From: an uncultured Ruminococcus sp. | Lineage (GTDB): Bacteria > Bacillota > Clostridia > Oscillospirales > Ruminococcaceae | Direction of reading: 5' to 3' | Assembly (NCBI GenBank): GCA_900543105.1 | Contig: UQQA01000002.1 | Span: forward strand, 1 to 64,000 | Length of the DNA stretch: 64,000 nt | Shown here: positions 17,559 to 26,504 of the stretch, in pieces | How positions within the stretch are numbered: position 1 is the stretch's first letter | How the letters are laid out: each line of letters begins with the position of its first letter | The notes under the pieces: model-generated | Told to the model about the DNA's origin: nothing | Databases searched by the model: none | Seen by the model: the letters and a program-made list of their open reading frames with translations, nothing else | Translations under genes and position numbers: made by a program

Positions 17559-17609
17559 AGTCCTGCAACACTCTGCCTTTCTGAAATATATGAATAGGGT
17601 CTGCGTTTA

Positions 17610-18692
17610 TTATTCGGGCAGCTTGCCCTGTAATTTATATACGAACGAGAGTACCTCGGCTACTGCGCGGTAAAACTCGGGTGGGATCTCCTTTCCGACA
17701 TCGACCGAATCGTAAAGACCACGGGCGAGCGGTTTGTTTTCCACCATGGCGATATCGTGCTCTTCGGCGATTCCTACGATCTTCATCGCAAGGTTGTCTG
17801 CGCCCTTTGCAAGCACGACAGGCGCATTGTTTTTGTCCTTGTCATACTTTATCGCAACGGCGAAATGCGTAGGGTTTCTTATGATAACGTCCGAATCGGG
17901 AACGGAATCCATCATTCGGCTCATTGCCATCTGGCGCTGTATCTGGCGGCGCTTGCCCTTGACCTGCGGATCGCCTTCGAGGTTTTTGTACTCCTCCTTG
18001 ACCTCCTGCTTGGTCATTCGCATATCCTTTTCAAACTTGAAATACTGGAAAAGGACATCGACCGCCGCAACGCCGACAAAGACGGCTGCGACTTTGATAA
18101 CGATAGAAAATATCGTATCGAGCATATACATCATCGAGCTTGCTATCTCCATATCAAAAAGCTTCGCAAACTCGGGTATTCTCTTTTTTACTTCGTCATA
18201 AACTATGACGGCGAGGATAACAAGCTTCAGGATCGACTTTGCAAGCTCAAAAAGCGAACTTACAGAGAACATCTTCTTTATTCCGCTTATCGGATTGAGC
18301 TTGTCAAACTTGAATTTTATCGATTCCTTTGAGAAAATGAACCTTGTCTGTGCGCCCGTTGCGATGACCGTAACGAGAACGCCGACTATAAGCGTCGGAC
18401 CTGCGCATATCAGCAGGACCTTGCCTATTTCTATCGCCATCTTGGAATAAAACGGCATTCCGTCAATGCGTATCCCGTCCATTCCGCTGCCTGCGAGGCT
18501 GAACCAGTAGTCAAACGAGCCTTCGCACACGGCGATCATCGCTTTCATAAGGACTTTCAGCAGCGCAAATACAATAAGAATGAAAGCTGCGGTAACAACG
18601 TCCTTGCTTTGCATAACGTTGCCCTTTTTACGCTCCTCACGCCGTTTATGTTCGGTCGCCTTTTCGGTTTTCTCGCCTGCGCTTTCAGCCAT
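17610..18692 (-). CDS. flhB: Flagellar type III export switch protein FlhB
   Basis: FlhB switches export from rod/hook to filament proteins. It has 360 residues with four membrane helices and a cytoplasmic domain containing the autocleavage motif NPTH in VIIRNPTHFAVAIKYD. A basic N-terminal stretch, EKATEHKRREERKKGNV, matches the family. It lies in the order fliR-flhB-flhA normal for Gram-positive fla operons. Confidence 0.97.
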   Translation of the reverse strand: MAESAGEKTEKATEHKRREERKKGNVMQSKDVVTAAFILIVFALLKVLMKAMIAVCEGSFDYWFSLAGSGMDGIRIDGMPFYSKMAIEIGKVLLICAGPTLIVGVLVTVIATGAQTRFIFSKESIKFKFDKLNPISGIKKMFSVSSLFELAKSILKLVILAVIVYDEVKKRIPEFAKLFDMEIASSMMYMLDTIFSIVIKVAAVFVGVAAVDVLFQYFKFEKDMRMTKQEVKEEYKNLEGDPQVKGKRRQIQRQMAMSRMMDSVPDSDVIIRNPTHFAVAIKYDKDKNNAPVVLAKGADNLAMKIVGIAEEHDIAMVENKPLARGLYDSVDVGKEIPPEFYRAVAEVLSFVYKLQGKLPE

Positions 18693-18711
18693 TTATTCTC
18701 CCCCCTCGGGA

Positions 18712-19494
18712 CTATGCAGGTATGAGGGGAAGAACGCCCTCAAGGGTCTCAAGCCAAGTATTCATAAACTTTTCGATAAGATCCGACAGCGGAACAGCCA
18801 CAAGGAACAGTATCAGGAAGCCGAAGCCCACCTTTAACTGAATATTTATGACCATTATCTGTATCTGCGGAACTGATTTCATAAGTACGCCGACACAGAA
18901 CTGAAGTATCGTCTGCGAAACTATCAGCGGCATCGCAATTTTCAGCACGAGCGTAAGCACAACGCTGAAATATCCGACTATCGAAATGCCAAGGTCGGGG
19001 TTTATGCCCTCAAACCCGAGCGGAATGATATCGAACGACTTCACGAAAAGCTCTATATATGTCAAATGAGCGTTTATCACGAAGAAATAGAGATACATCA
19101 TAAAGCTGACGAACGAACCCATTATTGACATCTGGAGGTTCGTACCGGGGTCGAAGACCTTGGCCATGCCAAGACCCGACTGCATATCCATTATTTCGCC
19201 GCTCATCTGGACGCTGTAAAAAAACATATCGGTAATAAAACCGAGTACCACTCCCACGAATCCCTCTTTCAGCAGCATCGCAAGGTAAACGCCTATCACC
19301 GTTCCCGTTTCGACGGGTTCGGGCTGCCGCACCATTATAACTATCATCGTGATAAGTATGCAACAGACGACTTTTACTATCTGAGGAATGTTTCTTCGCG
19401 AAAGTATCGGATTAAAGGCAAAAATGCCGAGAACTCTTGAAAAGACCAAGAGATTTGTTTCAAAATTATCGAACAGGAGGCTGTAAAAATCCAT
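18712..19494 (-). CDS. fliR: Flagellar export protein FliR
   Basis: FliR is one of the export gate membrane proteins (FliP5-Q4-R1). At 260 residues with six hydrophobic segments it fits, with the family motifs FNPILSRRNIPQIVK near the start and SGEIMDMQSGLGMAKVFDP in the middle. GGAGGG precedes the ATG. It lies between fliQ and flhB. Confidence 0.95.
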   Translation of the reverse strand: MDFYSLLFDNFETNLLVFSRVLGIFAFNPILSRRNIPQIVKVVCCILITMIVIMVRQPEPVETGTVIGVYLAMLLKEGFVGVVLGFITDMFFYSVQMSGEIMDMQSGLGMAKVFDPGTNLQMSIMGSFVSFMMYLYFFVINAHLTYIELFVKSFDIIPLGFEGINPDLGISIVGYFSVVLTLVLKIAMPLIVSQTILQFCVGVLMKSVPQIQIMVINIQLKVGFGFLILFLVAVPLSDLIEKFMNTWLETLEGVLPLIPA

Positions 19495-19509
19495 TCTGCC
19501 CTCCCGTTT

Positions 19510-19791
19510 TTAAAGGACTGTCTGGCTGCTGACCTTTGCAATGATATCGAATATCTCATAAAAGAAATCATTCATCGCATTCATCATAAAAGGCGCCATA
19601 AGCAGCAGCATAACAGCTATAACAAGCAGCTTCGGCACGAACGAGAGCGTCTGCTCATGCACCTGCGTTGCCGCCTGGAGAATCGAAATTACCAGACCTA
19701 CTGCCATACTCACAAGGAGGAGTGGACCGCCGAGCTTTATGCTAAGCAGCAGACATTCACGGAAGACCTGTAATATTATATCCTGCGTCAT
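19510..19791 (-). CDS. fliQ: Flagellar export protein FliQ
   Basis: This 93-residue protein has two membrane helices and the conserved GLVISILQAATQVHEQTLSF. It is a component of the FliPQR export gate core. It lies 13 bp after fliP. Confidence 0.95.
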   Translation of the reverse strand: MTQDIILQVFRECLLLSIKLGGPLLLVSMAVGLVISILQAATQVHEQTLSFVPKLLVIAVMLLLMAPFMMNAMNDFFYEIFDIIAKVSSQTVL

Positions 19792-19804
19792 ACCCTGCCT
19801 CCGA

Positions 19805-20779
19805 CTATGTTCCGAGCGGATTGAATCCGTTCACGAGCGATGCCGTGAGCATCGACCAGCCGTCCACAAGCACAAAAAGCAGTATCTTGAACGGTATCGA
19901 GATCGTTGTCGGCGGAAGCATCATCATACCCATTGACATCAGCAGCGTTGAAACAACGATATCGACTATCAGGAACGGTATGTAGATAAGAAAACCGATC
20001 TCAAAGCCGATCTTTATCTCGCTGAGGATAAATGCAGGCACAACTGTGGTAAAGCTGACTTTTTCGATGAACTCCTCTTCCGTTTCGGCATCTATCTCCG
20101 TATCGGAAAGCTCGAGAAAGAAATTCATCGATTCGTTCGATGTGTTTTTGAGCATCCACGTTTTGAGCGGAACGGAGGCTTCTTTCGCAGCCTCGGTTAT
20201 CGTATATTCGCCGTTCTTGTACGGCACATACGCTACCTCGTTCATCTCGGACAAAACGGGCTTCATAATAAACATCGTCAAAAACAACGCAAGACCTATC
20301 ATCACCTGATTCGGGGGAGTCTGCTGAACGCCCATCGCATTTCGCAGGAGCGAGAATGAGATGATTATTCTTGTAAAGCAGGTCAGCATCACAAGAATTG
20401 ACGGTGCGAGCGACAATATCGTTATCAGGAGAATGAGGTCAACTGTGCTGGAATTATTTATGTCAAGCAGATCGAGCAGGCTTTGCGCTTCATCGTCCGT
20501 TTTGGGCGTTTCATAAGGAAGCTCATCGTCCTGCTGCTCCTGAACCTGCGTTTCGGGGTTCTGGAGCGGCTGGGTCTGCTGCGGAACTGAGGTCTCAACG
20601 TTCGGTATCGTGGTTTCGATCGATATTTCGGTCGAAGGCGCAGTGGTCGTGACCGTTATCCCGTCCTCTGCGTGTGCATTGAGCGGCGCAAATATGAGCA
20701 TTGCCGCAATTGCTGCCGCCACCGCGATAAAGACCGTTATCGGCAGAGAAGCCCTGGCATCAGAAATCATTTTTCTCAT
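19805..20779 (-). CDS. fliP: Flagellar export protein FliP with an unusual N-terminal linker
   Basis: FliP forms the pentameric part of the export gate. The core, from about residue 105, has the conserved ITILSLAPSILVMLTCFTR and RNAMGVQQTPPNQVMIGLAL and four membrane helices. At 324 residues it is longer than the common length of about 250. The extra N-terminus consists of a cleavable-looking signal sequence (ending AHAED, near residue 38) and about 60 residues rich in Thr, Gln, Pro and acidic residues. Its start overlaps fliO by 20 bp. Confidence 0.95.
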   Translation of the reverse strand: MRKMISDARASLPITVFIAVAAAIAAMLIFAPLNAHAEDGITVTTTAPSTEISIETTIPNVETSVPQQTQPLQNPETQVQEQQDDELPYETPKTDDEAQSLLDLLDINNSSTVDLILLITILSLAPSILVMLTCFTRIIISFSLLRNAMGVQQTPPNQVMIGLALFLTMFIMKPVLSEMNEVAYVPYKNGEYTITEAAKEASVPLKTWMLKNTSNESMNFFLELSDTEIDAETEEEFIEKVSFTTVVPAFILSEIKIGFEIGFLIYIPFLIVDIVVSTLLMSMGMMMLPPTTISIPFKILLFVLVDGWSMLTASLVNGFNPLGT

Positions 20780-21167
20780 TGTTTTCCTTACCGTCCTCCC
20801 GAGCCGAGCCGTTTTCCGCTGTATTTTTCTTAAAGAAAGCTTTTTTCAAGCTATCCGAGAACGAAACGGAGGAATTTTCCTCTGTTTCTCTCTGCATATC
20901 ACTGATATCATCATCGTCGATATCGCAGAGCTTTGTGATGCTGTTCGGAGCAACGCCCAGAAGCATACCCTTTTTGCCGACTTTAACGACAAGGAGCTGC
21001 TTATCCTGCGCAACGCCGATGCAGTCGATTATCTTTATTCCTCGCTCCAAGCCGTTCCAGCCGTTGCTGCGGAATTTTTTATTGAGCCATCTTGTTCCGT
21101 AATAAACAAGAAAAATAAGTCCGATCACTCCGAGCAGGGAGCAGATCACCATTAATAATTCAGGCAC
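20760..21167 (-). CDS. fliO: Flagellar export protein FliO
   Basis: FliO assists assembly of FliP. The 135-residue protein has one N-terminal membrane helix and a short cytoplasmic domain with VAQDKQLLVVKVGKKGMLLGV, which matches FliO/FliZ. The start is a GTG at 21167, preceded by an AGAGG-type site. It is encoded between cheY and fliP and overlaps fliP by 20 bp. Confidence 0.85.
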   Translation of the reverse strand: MPELLMVICSLLGVIGLIFLVYYGTRWLNKKFRSNGWNGLERGIKIIDCIGVAQDKQLLVVKVGKKGMLLGVAPNSITKLCDIDDDDISDMQRETEENSSVSFSDSLKKAFFKKNTAENGSAREDGKENNEKNDF

Positions 21168-21191
21168 TATTGCCGTCCTCTCTTAAACCGA

Positions 21192-21554
21192 TCAACCAAG
21201 AACCTTCTGAACTGTCTGGAGGATCCTGTCCGGCTTGAAAGGTTTTACGATGAAGTCGAGAGCGCCGAGCTTGATAGCTTCAACGACCATTGCTTCCTGA
21301 CCCATAGCAGAGCACATTACAACCTTTGCGGCAGGGTCGCTTGCCTTGATGTCCTTGAGAGCTTCGATACCGGTCTTGTTAGGCATTGTGATATCCATGA
21401 TAACGAGGTCGGGGTGCTCTGCGGCATACTTTGTGCAGGCGATCTCACCGTCGGCAGCTTCGATAATATTTGTATAACCGTTCTTTGTGAGAGCGTCCTT
21501 GATCATCATTCTCATGAATGCGGCATCATCAACAAGCATAATTTTCTTATCCAT
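21192..21554 (-). CDS. cheY: Chemotaxis response regulator CheY
   Basis: This is a single-domain receiver of 120 residues. The phosphorylation residues are present: D9-D10 in LVDD, phosphoacceptor D54 in VIMDITMP, S82 in MCSAMGQ and K104 in VKPFKP. CheY-P would bind FliM/FliY at the motor switch, whose genes flank it. It starts 6 bp after fliY. Confidence 0.93.
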   Translation of the reverse strand: MDKKIMLVDDAAFMRMMIKDALTKNGYTNIIEAADGEIACTKYAAEHPDLVIMDITMPNKTGIEALKDIKASDPAAKVVMCSAMGQEAMVVEAIKLGALDFIVKPFKPDRILQTVQKVLG

Positions 21555-21560
21555 AATTAA

Positions 21561-22928
21561 TTACTCCTTACCTAAATTATCCAAAAATTTGGATCTGATT
21601 ATTTCAGTTATTCTTACAGCAAAGTTATCGTCGATAACAACAACGTCACCCCTTGCGATAAGGTTTCCGTTTACAACGATATCAACGGGTGCGCCTGCCT
21701 GTCTTTCAAGCTCAATGATCGTACCCTGTGTGAACTCGAGTATCTCCTTGACTTTTTTGGTCGTTGAGCCGATCTCAACGCTGACGTTGAGAGGAACGCC
21801 CATAAGAAGCTTAAGGTTATCGTTCTGTTCCTTATTGAGCGAAGTGTTATTATATGTAGCAAAGTTCTGGAGCTGAACGGGCTGAATGTTCATCTGCGGC
21901 TGCTGCGGAGGGTAGCCGTAGGGCTGCTGGGGATACATATTCGGCATCGGCTGTCCCTGCGGCATCTGACCGTACATACCGTACTGCTGCATATTCGGAT
22001 CGTAGCCGTACATTCCCTGCATCGGCATACCCTGCTGCATCGGCTGCTGCGGCATACCGTTCGGCATAGCCTGCTGCTGTGTGGTCTGCTGAGGAGCTGC
22101 CTGCTGAGGAGCTGCCTGCATTGGCTGCTGAGGCATCTGCGGCATCGGCTGAGGTGCCGGTGTCGGCTGAGGTGCCGGAGCTGCTGCGCCGCCTGTGCCG
22201 CCGTTGAGGCGCGATTCGATCTCTGCCTGAGAAAGCGTTGTGCCGCCGGAAGCAGGTTCGGTCGGAGTATCTGCGGCAGGTGTTGAAGCGGTAGCTGCCT
22301 CGTCGGCTGCTGCGCTGTAGCCTGCCATCATCTTTTCAGCCATTTCCTTGGCAAGGTCTATTGTAAGAACGGAAATGAACTCGGAATTTATAACGCCATC
22401 GATAGTAAGGTTGAACTTGATGCTTACTACGTTTTCATTGCCGTTGACATCATAGAAATCGGAGATCAGTTTCTGGCTGTCCTCAACAATAGCTTCCGGT
22501 GTGGAAATATCGACCGTTGTATCGATAATTTCCGAAAGAGCCGTTGCAGCCGCGCCCATCATCTGGTTCATGACTTCGCAGACGGCGGAAATATTCATTT
22601 CATCGAACTTGAAATCGTCCGTGACCTCGAGCGGAAGTCCCATGAGCTGATCGAGAATGAGCTGAACGTCGTTCTGTTTGAGAACGAGAACGTTCTGTCC
22701 CGAAACACCCTGTATGTATTTGATCCTGACCATGATCGAAGGCTCAAGTTCAGGAAACGAGAGATCCTTTGCGCTCATGACGGTAACGGTCGGAGTGGTG
22801 ATCCAAACCTTAGCCGAGAGAAGATTGGATACGGCGGTTGCAGCCGAACCCATGGTGATATTCATTATCTCACCGATGGCATCTTTCTCGACTTCGCCGA
22901 ATCCGTCAACAAGTTTTTCATCACTCAT
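21561..22928 (-). CDS. fliY: Flagellar motor switch phosphatase FliY (CheC-like plus FliN domain)
   Basis: FliY is both a switch-complex subunit and a CheY-P phosphatase. Residues 1-210 are CheC-like with two intact motifs, D16-E20-N23 in DAIGEIMN and S114-E118-N121 in SAVCEVMN. Residues about 215-340 form a low-complexity linker very rich in Gln, Pro and Met. The C-terminal 100 residues are a FliN/SpoA domain (LMGVPLNVSVEIGSTTKKVKEI..AGAPVDIVVNGNLIARGDVVV). The 455-residue length exceeds that of the Bacillus homologue mainly because of the linker. It lies 8 bp after fliM. Confidence 0.95.
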   Translation of the reverse strand: MSDEKLVDGFGEVEKDAIGEIMNITMGSAATAVSNLLSAKVWITTPTVTVMSAKDLSFPELEPSIMVRIKYIQGVSGQNVLVLKQNDVQLILDQLMGLPLEVTDDFKFDEMNISAVCEVMNQMMGAAATALSEIIDTTVDISTPEAIVEDSQKLISDFYDVNGNENVVSIKFNLTIDGVINSEFISVLTIDLAKEMAEKMMAGYSAAADEAATASTPAADTPTEPASGGTTLSQAEIESRLNGGTGGAAAPAPQPTPAPQPMPQMPQQPMQAAPQQAAPQQTTQQQAMPNGMPQQPMQQGMPMQGMYGYDPNMQQYGMYGQMPQGQPMPNMYPQQPYGYPPQQPQMNIQPVQLQNFATYNNTSLNKEQNDNLKLLMGVPLNVSVEIGSTTKKVKEILEFTQGTIIELERQAGAPVDIVVNGNLIARGDVVVIDDNFAVRITEIIRSKFLDNLGKE

Positions 22929-22936
22929 TATTGCTC

Positions 22937-23944
22937 TTACCTCAATTCTTTATATATATTATCGATTTTTACGGCTTTTTTGTTGTTTTTTATACCAAGC
23001 TTGCCGTCAAACCAGAGATTATTTCCGATCTTAACGGTAATATTGCTGTCTATCGGTACATTGAGCGGAATGACATCTCCCTCCTGAAGGGTGAGGACAT
23101 CATACAGATCAAGCGTAGTTTCGCACAGAACGGCATCTATCTTCAGGTCGGAGTCCTTTATCGCGTCCATAAGGGATATCTTTCTCTCATTTTCGCGCTT
23201 AGGATCAAGCTTCTTCGTGCCTCTCGACCATTTATCGCCGAACTTTGCCATTATCGATTCAAGACCCATTGCAGGGATACATATTGAAATAGTATTCTTA
23301 ACGTCCTTGATCTCGACTTCAAGCATTACGATTATAACGACTTCATCGGGCGAGAACGGCTGAACTACACGCGAGTTCGTTTCGACCGATGTAAGGGACG
23401 GATTTACGTCTATGTAGCTTCCCCACGGTTCTTTAAGCAGGGCAGCCATTCGTTTGAGAACGGTCGTCATAAGCTCGACTTCAATCTCGGTAAAATCCCT
23501 CGACTGGTCGGTGTAAGTTCCTGCACCGCCCATGAGCCTGTCCATCATCGTATAGCTGATAGGGTTGGATAGCTGTATGATACAGCTCGTTTCAAGCACA
23601 TCATCGTCCATGATCCCCATATTGACCATAGACATTATAACATAATCGGGAAGAGCGTTGTTGAACTCATAATAGAGCTGCTCTTCTGTCTGAATGACCT
23701 CTACCTTGCAGTAAACACGCAGCAGACCGGTCAGATAAGAGGAAAGCACACGTGAATAGTTTTCAAAAATGCCGTCGATCGTTTTGAGCTGTTCCTTGGT
23801 AAACTTCTTCGGCATTTTAAAGTCATAAGTCTTGACTTTTTTCTCGTTTGACTGTTCCTCGATCTCGTCCAAAGCCTTAGCACCCTCTTCGGAAAAGCTG
23901 TTCAGAAGAGCGTCAATCTGGCTTTGCGACAGTATGTCAGCCAT
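22937..23944 (-). CDS. fliM: Flagellar motor switch protein FliM
   Basis: FliM carries the CheY-P docking site and links FliG to FliY. The N-terminal LSQSQIDALLNSF matches the CheY-binding motif, followed by the CheC-like middle domain with NPISYTMMDRLMGG and a C-terminal SpoA domain (LQEGDVIPLNVPIDSNITVKIG). Length (335 residues) is standard. Confidence 0.96.
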   Translation of the reverse strand: MADILSQSQIDALLNSFSEEGAKALDEIEEQSNEKKVKTYDFKMPKKFTKEQLKTIDGIFENYSRVLSSYLTGLLRVYCKVEVIQTEEQLYYEFNNALPDYVIMSMVNMGIMDDDVLETSCIIQLSNPISYTMMDRLMGGAGTYTDQSRDFTEIEVELMTTVLKRMAALLKEPWGSYIDVNPSLTSVETNSRVVQPFSPDEVVIIVMLEVEIKDVKNTISICIPAMGLESIMAKFGDKWSRGTKKLDPKRENERKISLMDAIKDSDLKIDAVLCETTLDLYDVLTLQEGDVIPLNVPIDSNITVKIGNNLWFDGKLGIKNNKKAVKIDNIYKELR

Positions 23945-24016
23945 ATATTCGGATCATTCCTTTCTGACAGACGGAAAAATCGGTCTGTACTTTTTAGAGG
24001 TTCCCTGTGGGTCCTA

Positions 24017-24988
24017 TCATTCTGCTGCCGTTGGAGCGGCGGCCTTGCTTTCCTTCATTTCGTTTATTGCATCCTCTTTGGAAACGTAGGTCCTGTCGGG
24101 GTCGTTTCTTCCCGTATCGGCAGGGGTGATCGTCTCTGCATCGGCATCGGCTGTCGTGTCTGCATCGAGCATAGACGAGCCTTCCGAACCGGACGGGAGG
24201 ACGAAGTTCGTACCGAATTCAAGCTGGAGAAGTTCATTCAGGACATCGGGATTGGTAAAGTCCATATCGTTTCGGATAAAGACGATCTCAACACGGCGGT
24301 TCTGCCGTCTTCCCTCTTCGGTGGAGTTGTCTTCAAGCGGACGGTTCTTTCCGTATCCTGCCGACGAGAATTTGTCCGAGTCGCACGCATCAAGGCTTAT
24401 CATATACTTGATGACGGAGTTTGCTCTTCCCGAAGAAAGATCCCATTCGTTGACGTTTGAGGTCGCGCTTGCGGCTGTATGACCGCTGACCTTTATGGCA
24501 TAAACAAGTTCGTTTATCGAACGTATGCCGTCGGAGATTATATCAAGGATAAATTTACCTTCGTCGAGGAGGACATCGCTGTCGCCCGCGAAGAAAATAT
24601 TATCTCTGAATCGCATATAAACGCCCGTATCGGACATTTCAACGCTCACACTGTCGGAAAGGTTGTTTGAAACTATTACTTCTTTAAGATACATAAAGAA
24701 GTCTTCAAAATCAACGATCTGTTCGTCCTGATTATCCACTTCGGGAACAGTATCGTCATAGACAGCTGTGGGATCGTTGGTAGGGTCGGGTTCGCCGACT
24801 ACACGGATATCGGTATCGGAAATTTTACCTTTTGAAAAGGCTTCGGCAATGTACTGCCATTTGCTGGAGTCCATAGATGACATTGAGAACAGAAGAACGA
24901 AGAACGTTAAAAGCAGCGTTACCATGTCACCATAGGTATCCATCCAGCTTCCGCCTTCTTCTTCATTTCCGCCGCGTTTGCGAGCCAC
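24017..24988 (-). CDS. motB: Flagellar motor stator protein MotB
   Basis: MotB anchors the stator to peptidoglycan. The single membrane helix carries the ion-conducting Asp in WMDTYGDMVTLLLTFFVLLF, and the C-terminal half is an OmpA-like peptidoglycan-binding domain with VSGHTAAS..SSGRANSVIKYM and GRRQNRRVEIVF. A GTG at 24988 is preferred to the GTG at 24997, since GAGGTG with proper spacing precedes it. The C-terminal 65 residues are rich in Ala, Asp and Thr beyond the OmpA fold. Unlike most motAB pairs, it is separated from motA by about 195 bp containing its own promoter-like sequence. Confidence 0.94.
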   Translation of the reverse strand: MARKRGGNEEEGGSWMDTYGDMVTLLLTFFVLLFSMSSMDSSKWQYIAEAFSKGKISDTDIRVVGEPDPTNDPTAVYDDTVPEVDNQDEQIVDFEDFFMYLKEVIVSNNLSDSVSVEMSDTGVYMRFRDNIFFAGDSDVLLDEGKFILDIISDGIRSINELVYAIKVSGHTAASATSNVNEWDLSSGRANSVIKYMISLDACDSDKFSSAGYGKNRPLEDNSTEEGRRQNRRVEIVFIRNDMDFTNPDVLNELLQLEFGTNFVLPSGSEGSSMLDADTTADADAETITPADTGRNDPDRTYVSKEDAINEMKESKAAAPTAAE

Positions 24989-25079
24989 AAAAATCACCTC
25001 ACAGTATAAATACAGATAGATATAACACTTTGTAATCAGAAATTCTGTAATATAATGCCTTAAAAATAGCTTTCAAATA

Positions 25080-25120
25080 ATTATACCACATTTCTTAACA
25101 AATTGCCATAGTTTTTTTGT
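25080..25120 (-). promoter_or_regulatory. Internal promoter between motA and motB
   Basis: In the minus-strand gap between motA and motB there is an extended -10, TGGTATAAT (TATAAT at 25080-25085), with a weak -35 TGGCAA 17 bp upstream. The rest of the 24998-25183 gap is AT-rich and without another feature. It may boost motB and the switch/export genes downstream. Confidence 0.45.
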
Positions 25121-25183
25121 AAAAAAGCAGAATTTTTCAAAATTTCTTGCGTCATTTTTCCGCCAAAACCGACAAATCAGCCA

Positions 25184-25978
25184 TTATTCGGCAGAAGAAG
25201 CCTTTCCTGCCCTAGGCTTTTCGGTCGCAGGGAGCATCATACGAAGCTTTTCTTCGACATATCTTGGATTAGCGCCTGCGGCGATAGCGAGTGTACCCTC
25301 TTCGATGATCTGGAGGCAAAGTATTTCCTGATTATGGTTATATTTACAAAGGTTGCCGATAGGTCCGCAGAAAACGTGGGCAAGAATACAGCCGTAGAAC
25401 GTTGTGATAAGGGCAGTGGACATTGAAAGACCGAGCGATGAAGCCGAATCGGAATTCGTTACATCCATTCCTTTAAGCATATTGATAAGACCTATGAGCG
25501 TACCAACCATTCCCATCGCAGGGGCAACGGCTGAACCCTTTACCCACATAGCGTAGTTATTTTCGTGTCGCTCACACATAAAGTCGATCGAGTCGTCGAG
25601 CATTGACTTTATCTTGTCCGATTCATTGGCATCGACAATAAGCATAAGCGCAGACTTCATAAACGGGTCTGTGCAGGCATTTGCACTTTCTTCAAGCGCA
25701 AGAATACCTTTCATACGTGCAGTCTTACAATGCTCTACCATCTGGGCAATGTAATTTTCGGGATCGTATTTTTTCGGCATAAATGCGATCTTGAGCATCT
25801 TGCCCGTATTTTTAATTACCGAAAACGGATATGTAAAAATGAGTGCGCCGATAGTACCGCCGAGAACGATAGCGACCGAAGCCGGATCCCAGAAGTTCAG
25901 CAGACTTCCTCCCGTCATAATTCCCCAAACTATAAGTCCGAGTGCAAGAACCAGACCGATCAAACCTGAAATATTCAT
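25184..25978 (-). CDS. motA: Flagellar motor stator protein MotA
   Basis: MotA surrounds MotB in the stator. The 264-residue protein has four membrane segments, with the conserved loop GTIGALIFTYP, the third and fourth helices around VKGSAVAPAMGMVGTLIGLINML and STALITTFYGCILAHV. AAGGAGGATATC precedes the ATG. It follows flbD. Confidence 0.95.
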   Translation of the reverse strand: MNISGLIGLVLALGLIVWGIMTGGSLLNFWDPASVAIVLGGTIGALIFTYPFSVIKNTGKMLKIAFMPKKYDPENYIAQMVEHCKTARMKGILALEESANACTDPFMKSALMLIVDANESDKIKSMLDDSIDFMCERHENNYAMWVKGSAVAPAMGMVGTLIGLINMLKGMDVTNSDSASSLGLSMSTALITTFYGCILAHVFCGPIGNLCKYNHNQEILCLQIIEEGTLAIAAGANPRYVEEKLRMMLPATEKPRAGKASSAE

Positions 25979-26035
25979 TTGACAGATATCCTCCTTGATT
26001 TTATATCTATTCTAAACGAGCGTCCCATGCCCGGA

Positions 26036-26227
26036 TCATTCTTTGCAAGCGCCGTTCATGCGGCGGAATTCAAACGATTTTTCGATGATCTCATCGAGTT
26101 TGTCTTTAAGTATGTATCTGTGACCGTTCATCATCGTGACGACGGTATCGGGGGTTTCCTCTGCCACTTCAATGAATTCTTCATTGAGAATGAGCGGAGT
26201 CCCGTTAAGTCTTGTTACCAGTATCAT
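26036..26227 (-). CDS. Flagellar protein FlbD
   Basis: This is a small acidic protein of 63 residues with the family signature MILVTRLNGTPLILNEEFIE and TVVTMMNGHRYILKDK. FlbD-like proteins sit between flgE and motA in many Gram-positive flagellar operons; the exact role is unclear. It lies 57 bp upstream of motA. Confidence 0.85.
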   Translation of the reverse strand: MILVTRLNGTPLILNEEFIEVAEETPDTVVTMMNGHRYILKDKLDEIIEKSFEFRRMNGACKE

Positions 26228-26339
26228 GATTTTTCACCACCATCTCCCACGGAACAGCAGCTCCGCCGAGCAGAGCCGCCGACCATAGGAAAAATATTAT
26301 GCGATAATTGAGCCGATACACCGAGCAGTTTATCAACAA

Positions 26340-26380
26340 AGCCAAGCGGAGTGTGACTCAGACCGCCTGCAGGGGCTTCC
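26340..26380. repeat. REP-like 41-bp repeat in the flgE-flbD gap, copy 1
   Basis: AGCCAAGCGGAGTGTGAC..GCCTGCAGGGGCTTCC (26340-26380) matches the copy at 26458-26498 at most positions. The 26228-26504 gap holds these two copies and no credible gene. Related sequences occur in inverse orientation in the fliK-fliJ gap. Confidence 0.65.
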
Positions 26381-26457
26381 ACCACACCTTGTAAAATGCC
26401 CGACTGCCAAAAAACTATATTCGCGAACATAAACCAATTTTCAACAAAAACAAGCGC

Positions 26458-26498
26458 AGCAAAGCGGAGCGTGACGCGAACTGCCTGCAGGGGCTTCC
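26458..26498. repeat. REP-like 41-bp repeat in the flgE-flbD gap, copy 2
   Basis: AGCAAAGCGGAGCGTGACGC..TGCCTGCAGGGGCTTCC, immediately after the flgE stop. It is followed by CTGCGC, which can pair with GCGCAG just before the repeat, so the whole forms an imperfect stem. Confidence 0.65.
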
Positions 26499-26504
26499 CT
26501 GCGC

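Noticed and set aside
26224..26430. A 68-codon frame in the flgE-flbD gap
   Set aside because: It runs through the REP-like repeat, overlaps flbD and has no ribosome binding site.
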